From: Labia minor
Taxonomy: Eukaryota > Arthropoda > Insecta > Dermaptera > Spongiphoridae
NCBI GenBank assembly: GCA_963082975.1
Contig: OY720344.1
Coordinates: 372,001 to 436,000, forward strand
Direction of reading: 5' to 3'
DNA: 64,000 nucleotides
Positions within the stretch are counted from its first letter, which is position 1; each line of letters begins with the position of its first letter. A program made the translations under genes and the position numbers. This document shows positions 45,275 to 57,939 of this stretch, piece by piece. The notes beneath the pieces were generated by a model. The model was given only the letters and a program-made list of their open reading frames with translations, ran no database searches and was not told where the DNA came from.

Positions 45275-45735
45275 TCCAAAGGAATATTTTAATATCATTT
45301 TAAATGAATGAATGAAAATTCAAATTTTATATAGTTTTTTATATATGTTTATTTATGCAGAAAAAATTAATTGACATAATTATTAATTTAATAAAATAAA
45401 ATTTAATAATAAAATTTAATTTAATAAAATATTAAAATAATAAAAATTAATAAATTTGTAAAAAAAATATATAATACTTAAAGAAAAAAATGTGCCTTTG
45501 CGAGTTTCGAACTGAGGGGGCAAAGTCATAAGATGCCGCGCTAGCTGGTTTACCCATGAAGGAGTATTGTTTGCAAGTCTTCTATTAGAATTTATATACA
45601 TGTCAAATTATCGCCACCAGCGCCTCTATGATCTAGCATTGTAACTAAACTAATTTTATTTAAATTCCTCCCCCTGGACACACCTTACCAATTAGCGGTT
45701 TTATAAAGGAAGTCTGACATGCCCTGAGACCTACT
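45275..45735 (-). repeat. R5 tRNA-derived SINE-like repeat
   Basis: The minus strand carries a tRNA-like segment with B-box-like CAGTTCGAAACTCGC (about 45,500-45,515) and an A-box-like region upstream, preceded by AGAGGCGCTGGTGGCG and GGTAAGGTGTGTCC. An inverse copy is at 61,115-61,575; tails are AT-rich. Confidence 0.65.
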
Positions 45736-45789
45736 GAATATACATATATATTATTTAGAAACTTTTTACATCCCTAATAAACAATCAGA

Positions 45790-46625
45790 TCAGGGAATTC
45801 TATGAAGCAAACAATATCCTTGAGGAAAAACAAAATAAATGTACAGACTATTATGGAAATAAACGATAATTATACCCCGTTAAACCTTAAAAGTAAAACC
45901 ACCAAACAACAACAAGAAAAATGGAACCTCTGGTTATTAAAATCTTGCCTAGAAAATTACCAAGATTGGAATGGAAGATCATATTGAGAAAGAGGCGTCC
46001 TACTAATGGGTAAATGAGAGTCACCTTTAACATCAACATTTAACAGAACCAAAACACGGTTTACTTGATCTAACAAAAAGTCAACTCTATTATAAATAGG
46101 GTTGTAGAAGATGAGGACTTGTATTGGAACAGATCAGTGATGATGGATTGAATTATCGATTTCAGCTGACCACATATGATACTCAAAAAATAAAAACAGG
46201 AATAATAATTGATATGGAAGTTCCTTTAAAACATAATATTAAAAAAACTGAAAACGAAAAACAACAAATACGAGGAACTCGCGTATCAACTAAAAAAATA
46301 TTTGGGAACTTTAAAGGGTTATCATCCATCCTTTAGTAATCTCTGCCGAAGGGCTTATCTCGAAGAATATCAGAAAATCCATCAAGGAACTCGATATATC
46401 AACGAATAATATGAATATTGGACAAAAGGCGGTAATAAACACACATATCATCTTTGCAAGTTCCTTGCCCAAATGGTAAATATTATTTCAGTGTTAACAG
46501 TAATAGTGAGAACTCCCTTTCCACGTCGTCCAAGCCTAATCCCCAAAAAGACCATAGGTCAAAATTTACCAGCATTTAATGCTGATTAAATGCAACAGAA
46601 CAATTATTATTATTATTATTATTAT
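45790..46625 (+). mobile_element. Non-LTR retrotransposon 3' end, second family
   Basis: Plus-strand fragment ending in a TTA/ATT tail (46,605-46,625). The coding part reads TGIIIDMEVPLKHNI, KYEELAYQLKK and, in another frame, CRRAYLEEYQKIHQGTR to a stop. A 'D.a.p...N....EKe.KY.dL' pattern is usual after the reverse transcriptase of several LINE clades. Frameshifts and stops throughout. Confidence 0.5.
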
Positions 46626-46950
46626 CAGAGATTTATCTGTTATAAATCAATTAAATCAATCAAATTAAAATTCTTTTTTATTACACAAGAAAAAAAAACA
46701 AATAAAAAAATAAAATAATTTATACTTTATTATACATTACTATAATTAGAATTATTTTAAATAAAACATATTATTAATTTTACATTTACTTTTACTTACT
46801 CGCTTAATATAAAAGCCTTTTAGTATAATATTCTTTTTAAGAAATTCAAAGAACTTAATAATTTTGCTTTTTTAACAATTAATCCATCATAACTCCTTAC
46901 TTGTTTTTGAATTTTTAGGTTATATTTTTCACAAATATACATTCTCACAA

Positions 46951-47231
46951 GTATACATTGGTGAAACAAGTAGAAAGATTTCTACAAGACTGTCTGAACA
47001 TGAGAGAGCCATTAGATCGAAACATCCAAATCAATCAGCAATTGCAGAACATGCCTTAACAACAGGACATAAAATAAATTTAGATAATGTAGAAACACTT
47101 GAAACATTGAAAATAATTGGTGGAAAATAAAAATAAAAGAATCTATAGAAATTAATAATCATCCCAACAATATTAATAAAGAGGATGGATATAGACTTAA
47201 TAAGATGTGGAACATAGTGTTGGATGAGTAA
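46951..47231 (+). pseudogene. GIY-YIG endonuclease of a Penelope-like element
   Basis: Reads VYIGETSRKISTRLSEHERA, then SAIAEHALTTGHKINLDNVE, then after a frameshift near 47,120 WKIKIKESIEINNHPNNINK and a stop at 47,229-47,231. YIGET with R..EH and AEH...TGH is the GIY-YIG nuclease found at the C-terminus of Penelope-like retroelements. The reverse transcriptase upstream is absent or unrecognisable. Confidence 0.75.
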
Positions 47232-47239
47232 AATTTGTC

Positions 47240-47620
47240 AGATTGAATGAAATATAATTAATCTAGTGTGTATTTATGTATATATATATCTTGATTATAG
47301 AAATAATTTACTATCTTTATTATAAAGACATAATGCACTATCATACTTCTTGATTGTAAACGCTTGTTTTGACAATGGCTGCTGACTTCATGGTAATATT
47401 AAGAATTGGCGGGAGAAAATTGGCGCCAATATCACTGCCTATATAAGAGGTGACGTGTCCCATCATGGATCAGTCCGCTTGAATCGGAGCAAGCGTACGG
47501 TTTCTTGAAAACGACTGCAGAATAAGCAGTCGAAACGTTATACAATTATTTTAATTTAATATATAATTTTATACAAACAATGTGGTCTTTTAATAAAAAT
47601 TCCCTTAATAATTATCAAAA
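47240..47620 (+). repeat. Penelope-like terminal region with hammerhead-like fold
   Basis: Follows the nuclease. Contains a GC-richer block (47,380-47,540) ending in a perfect 7-bp stem CGACTGC/GCAGTCG (47,512-47,518 with 47,526-47,532), followed by AAACGTTATAC. Stem II plus GAAAC fits the hammerhead-type ribozymes known in these elements, but the CUGANGA core is replaced by TTGAAAA. Confidence 0.5.
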
Positions 47621-47624
47621 TAAC

Positions 47625-49008
47625 CACAAAAGCTTTAATAAATACATCTATTATAATTATTATAAAATGAATATAAGTCTAAATAAAAATAAAAATAAAA
47701 GGTGAATCATTATAATTTATTCATTAGTTTTTGTTTATTTAATTAGATTCATTCAATTAATAATTGCATTATTTACTTAATAAGATAAATAATTAAAATT
47801 CATTTAATTTGTAATTAATAGTTTGTGATTTGTTAGTCTCAGCAATTTATTATTTTTGTTTATTTTTTCTTTTTGTAATTTTATTAACACCTTCCTTTAC
47901 TACTACTTTTTGCTATTTTCTCCTTCTATTATTCTATTTATTATTATATTTATTATATTCCTCTCCAAACTTAATAAGCCAAGCGATTGTGTGGTTTTTA
48001 TTCTTAAATGAATAAATGAATCATTTTAAACGTTTACATTGCAGCAAGTCTTATTGAATATAAAAATAAAATAGAATTGTACTTGTAACTTGTAACTTTT
48101 GTATATTGTATCAAATTAAACTTAATTGAAACATATAAATTGAAATACCCTAGTAAAAGTAAAATTTTCATTTGCGGTTTTTGAGTGAACTTAATTGAGT
48201 TATATCTTGGTTGTTTAGAAATAAAAAAAAATAACATGGATAGAAGAAGAAGAAGAAGAAGAACAAGTGAAATAGTGTTTAATTTTAAGTTGAATGGAAT
48301 TTAGTAAATAGATAGTAAAAAAGAGAAAAGAAAACAAAGTTTTGATTTCGTAAATGTATGATAGAGTTATGGGGGGGGGGGGGAGTGGTAATGGATAATA
48401 AAGGAATTGTGAATAGGTGGAAAAAAGTAGAAAAAAGTTTGTTTTTTTTTTGTTTGTTTTGTTATTTGAACGGAACAGACCACTTTCCATCTACCAAATT
48501 CTTGTCCAACCCATCTCGAACCCCACGCCCCTAGCCCTGGTCTCTTTACACCATTTGGTCTTACTCAAACCAACACAATCCACTGTGTTTAAAGTTGATC
48601 AGCAACAAACTTTCACGATGGTTAAAGCAATTGAAAAGTTAAACTCAAGAATCGAAAGACTGACTGACAAACGTACCAACAAACAAATTGGCATTTTTTA
48701 TTTAATAATTTAATTTGTAATGAAATAAATAAATAAATATATAAATTTGAATTGAAATGCCAAGAGATTAATTATATATAATAGAATATAATTATTTATA
48801 AATTATTTTAATGGTTGACACAAGGTAAAAAGATAAAATATTTTTTAGAAATCTCACATTTATATCATATAATTGTAATTAAAACTTTTTTCTTTACTAT
48901 CCCCAATTCTTTTCACTCTTCACCTCCCATTTATATTTTCTGAACGATAGCCTCTAACTATATATCTTTCTAGATCTATTTACCATATATAAGTACTATT
49001 TATATATT
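47625..49008. other. Non-coding stretch
   Basis: AT-rich. A GAA run at 48,242-48,262 and a G run at 48,371-48,383. No exon recognised; the 48,417-48,713 frame has no family resemblance. Confidence 0.5.
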
Positions 49009-49011
49009 TGG

Positions 49012-49200
49012 CACTCTTCGCACCTAGACAGGGAGCTCTGCCCCCTGTACCCCCGAGGTGATACATATTATTTGGTTGAAAGTCTGTATGTCAAAGGTTT
49101 TCATCCATTTTGGTTCAATCAGTATATTAGATAAAACATGCATTTCTTGTTGTGTTCTTATTTAAAATAGATTTTAATTTAATCAGTAAATTAATGTGAA
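49012..49200 (-). repeat. LINE 3' UTR fragment
   Basis: Carries the degraded GC-hairpin region (GGGAGCTCTGCCCCCTG) and the 'tttggttgaaagtctgtatg' tail of the main LINE family on the minus strand. Confidence 0.6.
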
Positions 49201-49600
49201 GATCGTCCATCAACATTTGTAACAAACTTCAATTTCATAAGGGAAAGAATGGAAGTGATGAACCAACATTGGATATACTACATCCACAGGCATTATACAT
49301 GAAACAAATACTTACATAAGATTTTTCATGAACATTTCAATGTAAAAAAGCAATTTGAAAAAAATAATTTTAATGAAAACTCAAAACAAAGGCATCTGTT
49401 CAATGGAGGAAGGAAATGAAACCGAGGTGCTTCCAATACCAATTACAATTACAACATGGTAACAGGTGATGAAAATAAAAGTCAATCTGTTGTTTGGGTG
49501 TTCCAAGATGAGTATAAATCAACGAAGCTGAAAAAAAAAAAAAAAATAGGATTGGTGCATTTATCTCTAAGGGCTGTTACTTATTGTTACCCTTATTAAG
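49201..49600 (+). pseudogene. Mariner transposase relic, another lineage
   Basis: Reads TGDENKSQSVVWVFQDEYKS then a lysine run, matching the region around the first catalytic aspartate of a mariner transposase. Upstream sequence is out of frame and the rest is missing. No inverted ends found. Confidence 0.5.
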
Positions 49601-49813
49601 ATCATTCTAATCAATCAATTTTTCATTTATTTTGTTTTAATTCATTCAATATTTAATAAATCTTTCATTATTTCGCATATAATGAAAAATTGATTTCAAT
49701 TTGTCAAAAGAGCGAACAGACAGACGCCAAGTGAAGTTGAGAAAAACGTTATCATAATAAAAATATAAATAATCAATAATATAATACATGAGTACATATA
49801 CATGGTATATAAT

Positions 49814-49863
<50 letters not shown>

Positions 49864-50755
49864 AATTATTCAGCGTATAGACTGAGTGAACACGAAATAA
49901 TATTATTATTATCGTAATTTTTTTTGTGGTAGTTATTGTTTGGTTTTAGTTGATAATTTAAGCCATATTTGAAAACGCCATTTAATTGACACGTTTATGT
50001 TATATCATTTTCAGAATGCCTCTCTCTCTCTCATTGTCTTTTATTGTTTTTTAATAAAATAGAAATAAATCAATTTCATTCATGTATTCATAGAGAGTGG
50101 TAGTATACATGTGTGGATGTGTAAATTCATGTGTATTGAATTTGAATTAAAAAGTATACATTAAAATAAATGAAATGGAAAATGAACAAAAAAAAAAACA
50201 AAAAAAAAAAAAAACAAACAAACAAAAAATAAAACAAAATAATACATATATATATATATAAATTAAAAAGAAAATTAATATCATTATAGTTAATATTATA
50301 TTAAAATAAATAGAAATGCATTTAAACTTTATTGAAAATTGATTTATATAATAATAAATGAAATCAGTTAAATTATACAAAAAACTTTTCGATTTAAAAA
50401 CTATTAATAACAAAAATAATAATTATGTATTAACTAATCTTTTACAAATTTTAATAGCAAGAATTGTATTTAAATATCGGCATATATCGATATATATATA
50501 TATTTCCTTCTTCATAGTATTAGAAATAATCTTTCTATTAAGGAGATTTGTTAGTGGTAGATAACTATCATTTGCGAATATCAAGTTCTTCTGATGATAT
50601 GAAGCCTTAATACTTTAAAATGGACAAATGTGCTTAATTTGATCTATAAAGTAACATATAACAAGAGAGAGAGGTAACTAATGAATAAAATAAAAATATG
50701 AATAGTTAATACACTGATTGAAATCAAATGAATGAAATTCTTTTTTCATACAGAC
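49601..50755. other. AT-rich stretch with AT microsatellite
   Basis: (AT)n at 49,818-49,862, A-rich runs at 50,188-50,230. No gene recognised. Confidence 0.5.
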
Positions 50756-50759
50756 TTTC

Positions 50760-51292
50760 ACTTCGGGATTTTACTAAGAATTACAACACCTCTATGCATC
50801 TTCAGATATAGTCAAGTTTATAAAATCGAGATGGCTGGGATGGGCATGGCACGTGACTAGAATGGGAGAAGAAAGAATGGCAAAAATATATTGGTGGGGA
50901 AACCGATTAGGAAACGTCCTGCTGGAAGACCAAGGACGCGGTGAGTGGACAATATAGAAAGGGACGTGGGAGAGATAGGACAGGGTAGGAGTTAGATGGT
51001 TATAACTCAGGGTAGGGACACTTGGAGAAACCGTAGAGCTACAGAGATAGATAGATATTATAACAAATACAATAATAATATATATAATTAATTTACTGAT
51101 TAAAAAAATTATAATATATTCATTTTAAATAAGAACACACAAAAACAAACAAATGAATGTTTTATGGAATATACGGATTGAAACAAAATGGATGAAAACT
51201 TTTTACATACAGACTTTCAACCAAATACTATGTATTACTTCGGGGGTACAGGGGGCATAGTCATTTGTTTAGGTGCGAAGAGCGCCGAACAT
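50760..51292 (+). mobile_element. LINE 3' end
   Basis: Plus-strand copy: CATCTTCAGATATAGTCAAG, then coding for RWLGWAWHVTRMGEE-like sequence with the tryptophan codon intact, then GRPRTR, and a 3' UTR with a degraded GC-hairpin region at 51,241-51,290. Less deleted in the coding part than the 27.5/60-kb subfamily. Confidence 0.65.
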
Positions 51293-51311
51293 AAAATTTA
51301 TTTCAAGAAAA

Positions 51312-51958
51312 GTCTCTAATCATTTTTACTATCTCGCCAGAGATAGTATTGCGATCACGAAAATTTTCGATGTTGAGATTTTGATGTTTTTATACGTTTT
51401 GAAGGTTCCTGAATCATTTTCACTAAGGTTGAGAAAAATGTCTCTGTGTGTGTGTGTATGTGTATGTGTGTATGTGTGTATGTGTGTGTGTATGTATGTA
51501 GGCAAGATTGCGCAAAAACGGTTTGAGCTAGAATGATGAAATTTGGTACATGGACATTATTCAAAATTCATAGTTTTCTATCAACTTTTGAGAAATGTAG
51601 CTCAACCGGAAGAGGGTCATTACCTACAACGATTTGATTTTTTTTCCTCTAAAGTGACCGTAAAAATAAAGATATATGTTTGATAATTTTTCACATGATT
51701 AATAATTGTTTAAAACTGCTATATATAGAATTTCAGCTTGATTGAATCGCTGAAAGTACCAGAATTAATTTTTTAACACTGCAAAACTTACGCGCCAACA
51801 CGTGACGTGGCGCCATCAACAAAAAGCCAAACATGCGCTGGTTTAATATTTATTATTTATAATTTATAATTAATTAAATTTAATTCAAATATAATATATT
51901 ATGTTATTTAATCCAATTCAAATTGCGAGATAGTCGAGTCGAGACACTCCAGCTAATT
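51312..51958 (+). repeat. R1 repeat, full copy (plus)
   Basis: Reference copy: starts ACTATCTCGCCAGAGATAGT, has a GT/TATG run at 51,443-51,500, then the 'gagctagaatgatgaaattt' phrase, GTGACGTGGCGCCATCAAC, and ends CGAGTCGAGACACTCC. No long ORF; possibly non-autonomous. Confidence 0.8.
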
Positions 51959-51959
51959 T

Positions 51960-52550
51960 AAAGTTTATTATGGGACAAATGTATACATAGTATACATAGT
52001 ATACATATATTCATATTATAAATGATTTTTATATTATAGAATGCGTTGCATTTTCATCAAATTTTATTAACAAACCAAAAAGAAAGAAAAAAAAAAAACG
52101 AAATTTATTTCTGGTTATGAATAAAATATTTGGTTGTTGTTGTTGGTGTTGTTTTATTTTGTTATTTTTTTTCCTAATTACAACTAGCCGCATTCGCATT
52201 TATATAGGATACATATATAGATTATAGAGATCGCGCGCGTTTTAATCCCAAACTCATATAATCTCCAACTATCTATTAAAAATCTATCGGGTGGAAAATT
52301 TTTAATCGGTTTAATTTATTATTTAGTTTAAAAATATAAATTCTAAACAAACATACAAATAAATATATGTGTTGTGTATATGCTCATATAAATAGGATTA
52401 TACACAATTTCCATTGAAGCATATTATGGAAGGAAACGTTTCATTATTAAATTGTTAAAGCCCCATCCTGATATCCTTCCAATCATTATCTCATCAATTC
52501 TTAATAAACTAACACATCAAATACTATTACATATGCTATTATTTATCGAT
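51960..52550. other. AT-rich stretch, nothing recognised
   Basis: Short TATACATAG repeats at 51,983-52,010; no exon or repeat border identified. Confidence 0.45.
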
Positions 52551-52554
52551 CTAT

Positions 52555-53700
52555 CTGTGTGGCTCTACGGAACTCGAAAGTTCTTGACCGCAGCAACGAC
52601 ACTTCTACAAGTATCCCTATTCTGAGCCACAACCCTCCAATCACCACCCTCTCCCACCTCCCTTCCTACATTATCCACCCACCGCGTCCTTGGTCTTGTT
52701 TCCCATTCTGTCTCCCCACCAATATATTTTTCGCCATTCTTTCCTCTCCCATTCTAGCCACGTGTCCTGCCCACCGTAGCCTTCTCGATTTTATATATAT
52801 AGATTCTAACTATATCTGGAGGTGCGATTGCTCGTTATACAGTCTCCGCCATTCCCCGGTGAACTCATCTTTCTTTGACCCATAAATGCTTCGAAGAATC
52901 CTATATTTTCAAATACTCTAAATCTAATCTCATCTCCTAAGGTCATAGACCATGCCTCACAAACAACAACCGGCAAAATAATTGTTTTATATATTCTACT
53001 AATTTTTATCCCCTTTGATAATAATTTTGACGCGATAAGCACCTTTACTGCGTGATAACAGGCGCTTCCCGATTTGTACCTCGCTTTAAATAAACTCTTC
53101 TCGAATATTATTATCTTTCGTTATTACAGAACCTAAATATTATTTAAATTTTTGTACATTTTCAAATTCTATATTTTGTATGGTAAGACTTTGTGTGTGT
53201 GTGTTAATACTATTCCTCTCTGTTACTAAATACTTTGTCTTAGCACTATTAATTTCAAGCCCCACCTCTTTTCCTGCTTCGATTAATTTTTCTACACTAT
53301 CTATCTTTAATTGCAATTGCCGAAATAGCTTGCTTAACCTAATACTCGGATTTTTTGTTTTTTGTTTTAATCCATTCTGAATTTCGAAAATTTCTAACAG
53401 TTGATTTCCGCATCTTACTTACTCTTCCTACTTACTACCTTCAAGACAATTTGAATTGTACGTACTAGTTTTTTGGGAATTCCCATTAAGATTAAGATTT
53501 GAAATGATTCATATGCTTTTGTAAAGTCTACAAAAAATTGGTGAACAGAGATATTGAATTCAAGTTTTTTTTTTGTAAGAACTGCCTTAATTAAAATATC
53601 TGATCTACATTTGATCGATTTGGCATGAACCCGCATTGATATTCTCCTAACATTTCCTCTGCATATGGTCGTAACTAATAATATTCGATACATGCTATTA
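52555..53700 (-). mobile_element. LINE fragment with reverse-transcriptase segment
   Basis: The longest minus-strand copy of the main family. At its 5' side the frame reads RISMRVHAKSIKCRSDILIK then HQFFVDFTKAYESFQILI, corresponding to the palm region around the first catalytic aspartate of reverse transcriptase (F.DF.KAY). C-terminal coding follows toward 52,555. Many frameshifts; the 3' UTR hairpins are missing. Confidence 0.65.
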
Positions 53701-53814
53701 ATATAACAATAAAAAAATTTATATATATTATATTTTTACAAAAATAAAAAAAAAAAAAAAAAATTAAAAACAAGATAAATTATTTAATCAATAATTAATT
53801 CTTTATTATTATAG

Positions 53815-53945
53815 ATGAATGGCTCGTAAGTGTTTTAGCGCGGTTAACACGACAATCTACCTGAAGACTGAAGACTCGAGTTCGGGCCTAGGGAAATTCA
53901 ATAATTAATCATTTCTCTTGAAAAGCTCTACGTGATCCTCAGGGT
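53815..53945 (+). repeat. tRNA-like SINE fragment
   Basis: GTTTTAGCGCGGTTAACACG resembles an A-box region and GAGTTCGGGCCTAGGG a B-box region at tRNA-like spacing. No complete cloverleaf. Confidence 0.35.
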
Positions 53946-53949
53946 CTAT

Positions 53950-54739
53950 CCGCAAATAATAATAATTATTAAATTATTAAAATTTAAAACAATACGAAAA
54001 AATGAACAACATTAACATTAAAGTATTTATTATTCAAAAAATAAAATCTTAATAATAATAATAATATTTTTTTTATAATTATTTGAAGTTGTTTTATTAA
54101 TTATGGAAATAAAAAAAATTAATTTTTAATTTTCAAACTTTTAATTTTTTTGTAGAAATAAATAATAATAGGGATGTGAAATACAAATAAGGCTAAATTT
54201 TCTCATTTTAAAGTTAGTTGTTGTTTAATTACAATTTATGAGAAAATGTAACATAAGTTGTTGCTTTTCCTTTTTATTGCTTTAATGATTATTTCTAAAT
54301 ACCTCTTAAGTAATGTATATACTTAAACTCAAACACACACACACACACACACTTATATATACACTAATATATATATATTAAAGAAAACGTATAAAAAAAA
54401 GATGAAAAGAAAACTTGACTTGGTACTTCTTCATCTACTATTACTATTACTTCTTGTTGCAAGTTTCGAGAATAACATTTAATGTCTTTTCTTCCTCCTC
54501 TGTTCCAGTTTTCTTCTTACTTTTTCTGCTCTCTTTTTTTTTCTTCTTCTTCTTCTTCTTGATTTGTTATATACGTTTACGTCTCCGTCTACGTCTACGT
54601 TTATACACGTATGTCTATGTATGTTCTTCTTCGTGAAACTTTAACCAAAGTGTAGTGCAGTGTGGCCATTAATAAAATACACTTTCCTCTCACTTACCCT
54701 TTTCACTCCTCTTTACTTTACTAAAGTAAAATTAATTAA

Positions 54740-54772
<33 letters not shown>

Positions 54773-56595
54773 GAAAACAAACTTTACTAATTAATAAGAT
54801 ATTTGCTTTTAAAGTTTCTAATTTAGCTAATTTTGAAAATTACAAACGAATTAAGCACAAATAAAATACTAATTAGCTATTATAGCATTATTTAATATAA
54901 TACATACTTACTAAATTAATAAATAATTGTTAAGCATTGTTAATATTAATTCAGTTTATTTAATAAATAAAATAATTGAGAAAAATAACCTGAAGAAGGT
55001 TCCCATTTTTTTTTTTTTTTTTTTTTTTTTTTAAGTTCGTTCTATATTTTGAATTTATTTTATTTAATAATTGGTATTTTTAAGACTTGCCAAGTAGGCG
55101 GTAATCTTTTAAGGGTGGCGTACATTTTATTTCACTTAAAATAATTTTATTTATATAATCAGAAGGGAGGTAAGGGAGAGAAGGACGAGCAAAGGTTGAA
55201 TGGTTAAAAGCAAACTTGGCAGCATAGGATGAGTCAGCAGCATGGCAGGTTTGAAGGAGTATTGCCTTCTGCCCTATCCTTAATATGTCCTTATTATTAT
55301 TATTATTATTATGATTTTTCATTTTTTACCTTGAAAATTTACATAAGAGTGATATTAAGAACATGATGATGTTATAATTAGTATCCAAAACAATGCTATA
55401 AGTTAGAACAATTATTCGATTTAAATTATTGTTATTTAAAATTATCTATTTAAGGGAGTGTATTTAGTTTTGGGAAATTTTAGATATTCTTTCGTTTCGT
55501 CTCATTAATGGAGATATTTGCATGCTTTAATTTTAAAAATTTATAAATTTTTAAAATATAAATACAATTAAAAAAACTGTAACTAAATCACAATGCATAA
55601 GAATTTTTTTTTTTCTTTTGTTCTATTCAAATAAAAAAAATATTTACTAAACCATTAATTCTGTTATGTTCATTCAATTAATAGTATTCTAGATTGAAGT
55701 GTAAAATATTATTTTGTTATTAATCTAGATCAACTAGTAACACTATATTTTCTTTAACTATATATACTTACTTTTAAGTATAAAAATAAAACTTTCAAAT
55801 ATGAATTTTTTATTTAATTTATGCAATAGTGTTTTTTTTTTAAATGTCAATTGGATATAATCGTCCTCCCTCCATCACCCACACCAATTGTAAATTTAAC
55901 CACGAATTGTTCACATTTGAAACTTTCCAGATCAAAGGGTTTAATTAGTTTCCAACTTTGGTTTGACCCCATCACCTCCTCTCCCCTAACCTACCCCATA
56001 ATGTCTCTCTCCACCATCTCCTCATCTACAGATGGGATATATAAACTAGAAAGAGGAGGTGGAGTTGTGGAATGTGATTTAGAAACTTGTTTAACTTTCG
56101 AAGAGCCTGTGCTTGGATTTTATTGTTCGAAAATATAACGAAGAAATTTTCATTAAACACCCAACAAGAGATTCGTTCATTAAATAATAAAATAATAAAT
56201 AAATAACATTTTGACAAAAAAAAAAAAAAATAATAGTAAAATAAATGAAAAAATGATTGATAAAATAAAATTTAATTAAATGTGTTGATTATTTAATTTA
56301 TTAATTTTAAATTGTATTTAATTATATAATTTTAGACTATATAATATATTTTTATTTATTTATTTATTTTTATTAATGAATTTATTTTATTTAATGTTAT
56401 TATAAGAATTTTATTTATGATATTATTTTTTTCATATATATACTATATATATTGTAATATATAAATATAAAAATGCTTTTTTATATATATATATATATCT
56501 ATATACATATATTATGATACGGAATTCTAGAAAGTTATTTGTGTGAACACATGACAAAGTGTATAAAAGATAGCTTTCTAGAATTACTCTTTTAA
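53950..56595. other. Non-coding AT-rich stretch with simple repeats
   Basis: CA run near 54,333-54,350, TTC/ACGTCT runs at 54,538-54,600, ATT runs at 54,742-54,772, poly-T at 55,010-55,033. A frame on the minus strand at 55,080-55,290 (with FAFNHSTFARPSLPYLPSD) looks more protein-like than the rest but is not recognised. Confidence 0.45.
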
Positions 56596-56602
56596 AAAAA
56601 AC

Positions 56603-56635
56603 AATACCTCCCTTACTATCGTCGGTCGGTAAAAA
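56603..56635 (+). repeat. R2 3'-end fragment
   Basis: AATACCTCCCTTACTATCG and GTCGGTCGGTAAAAA match the end of R2. The sequence up to about 56,940 is GC-richer and includes an open frame MIDLFVTPRGREGWTILPSG with no recognised family. Confidence 0.6.
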
Positions 56636-57267
56636 CCCAGGGAAAACCCAGATGATAGACCTTTTCGTTACCCCAAGAGGGAGAGAGGGGTGGACAATTT
56701 TGCCAAGTGGCATAGGAGGGGATGATTGGCTTCGACATATTTTAGAGAGCAGTCTTGATCAAGAATTGAGAAACGAGACACGAACATTTTCCCTGGCAAT
56801 ACACAACCCCTTTTTGAGAAATGTTGCTGCCGACTCGATGTTCTAGATAAATCCGCCGGACGACACTCAAGACTCAAGTCTCCAATGAATTCTCAATTCC
56901 TTAACTACACAATCTACCAACTGTGGTCGACCATTGCTAATTAATCATTAATTATAAATTGCAATTGCTAAAATATAAATTAAATTTCATTTAATTTATA
57001 TTTCTATTTTTTTTTACGGTACCATTCAATTATTCTATTTCATCTTAATTTCTTTTGTAATCTATTGTAATCTAAATTCTTATAGTTTTATTAAATAAAT
57101 AATTTTAGTTGTAATTTAAATAAGCATTTTTAATTGAATCTATTCAATTTCATCATTTCCCTAATCAACCTACGCGGATTCAATAACCCTTTAATTATTC
57201 TAACTTCAATCCAGAGTGCTAACAATTAATTAAACTTATTTTTCCAAACGAATTTTTCTTATACGCG

Positions 57268-57310
<43 letters not shown>

Positions 57311-57312
<2 letters not shown>

Positions 57313-57670
57313 TAACGGATGTATACTTTTTATATATAAATATGACAAAGTCACCCCAGGCGCTGTTGCAATAACTAAATGGCAACGTCTAAGGGATTCC
57401 CACTGCCCTCAGTGGCGGTTGGTGACTTGGCATTATATAGTCAGTCGAGTTACTAGCGTTCTTTATATAAAGACGTGTTTTGATCCTCCATGTTGGATGG
57501 ATCTTTTGTGACTCCCATGGTGGAGAATTGATACAATATTCCTTTCAACTTATAATTATACGTTTTCTTTTTACAATCGTCTTTCAATTTAATTTAACTA
57601 CATCCTTATTGACCAGTCTCTTTAAATTTGCTTTACCCCTGAGTATAGCATGTGTGTGTGTGGCGCCCAA
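57311..57670 (+). mobile_element. Candidate LTR and primer-binding site
   Basis: The segment from TGTAACGG (57,311) to TATAGCA (57,650) has TG...CA ends and a TATATAA-like box at about 57,466. It is followed after a GT run by TGGCGCCCAA at 57,661, which resembles a tRNA primer-binding site of gypsy-type retroelements. No second LTR or pol gene was found in the window, so the call is tentative. Confidence 0.3.
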
Positions 57671-57888
57671 TTAACTTTATCTCCGCTGGACCACTGGAGG
57701 AAAGGCAGTTTGGACTCTGCAGCTGCGGGTAATATTTTCCCCCTTCAAGAAGATACCCACCTGCTTATCTGTGGAGACCTTAAACTCTTTTTTCCCTCTC
57801 CATAAGGTCCATTTCTCCCTCTCCCATTTCCCCTCTTCTCTCTTCTATCACATTTTCCCTCCCTTCTCTCCCCCTTCTTCCCTCCTCC

Positions 57889-57934
57889 TTGTAAGGGGCC
57901 TGTTGGCACCCACTGTGGGCCCTTCCCCTTACAA
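57889..57934. repeat. Short GC-rich hairpin
   Basis: TTGTAAGGGG and CCCCTTACAA are perfect inverted arms around a 26-base GC-rich loop. It directly follows a 130-bp pyrimidine-rich tract (57,755-57,888). Confidence 0.7.
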
Positions 57935-57939
57935 TATTA

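Noticed and set aside
47505..47540. Functional hammerhead ribozyme
   Set aside because: Stem II and GAAAC are present but the CUGANGA core is TTGAAAA; reported only as a decayed candidate.
54415..54636. ORF with RLRLRLRL and poly-F runs
   Set aside because: Translation of TTC and ACGTCT simple repeats.
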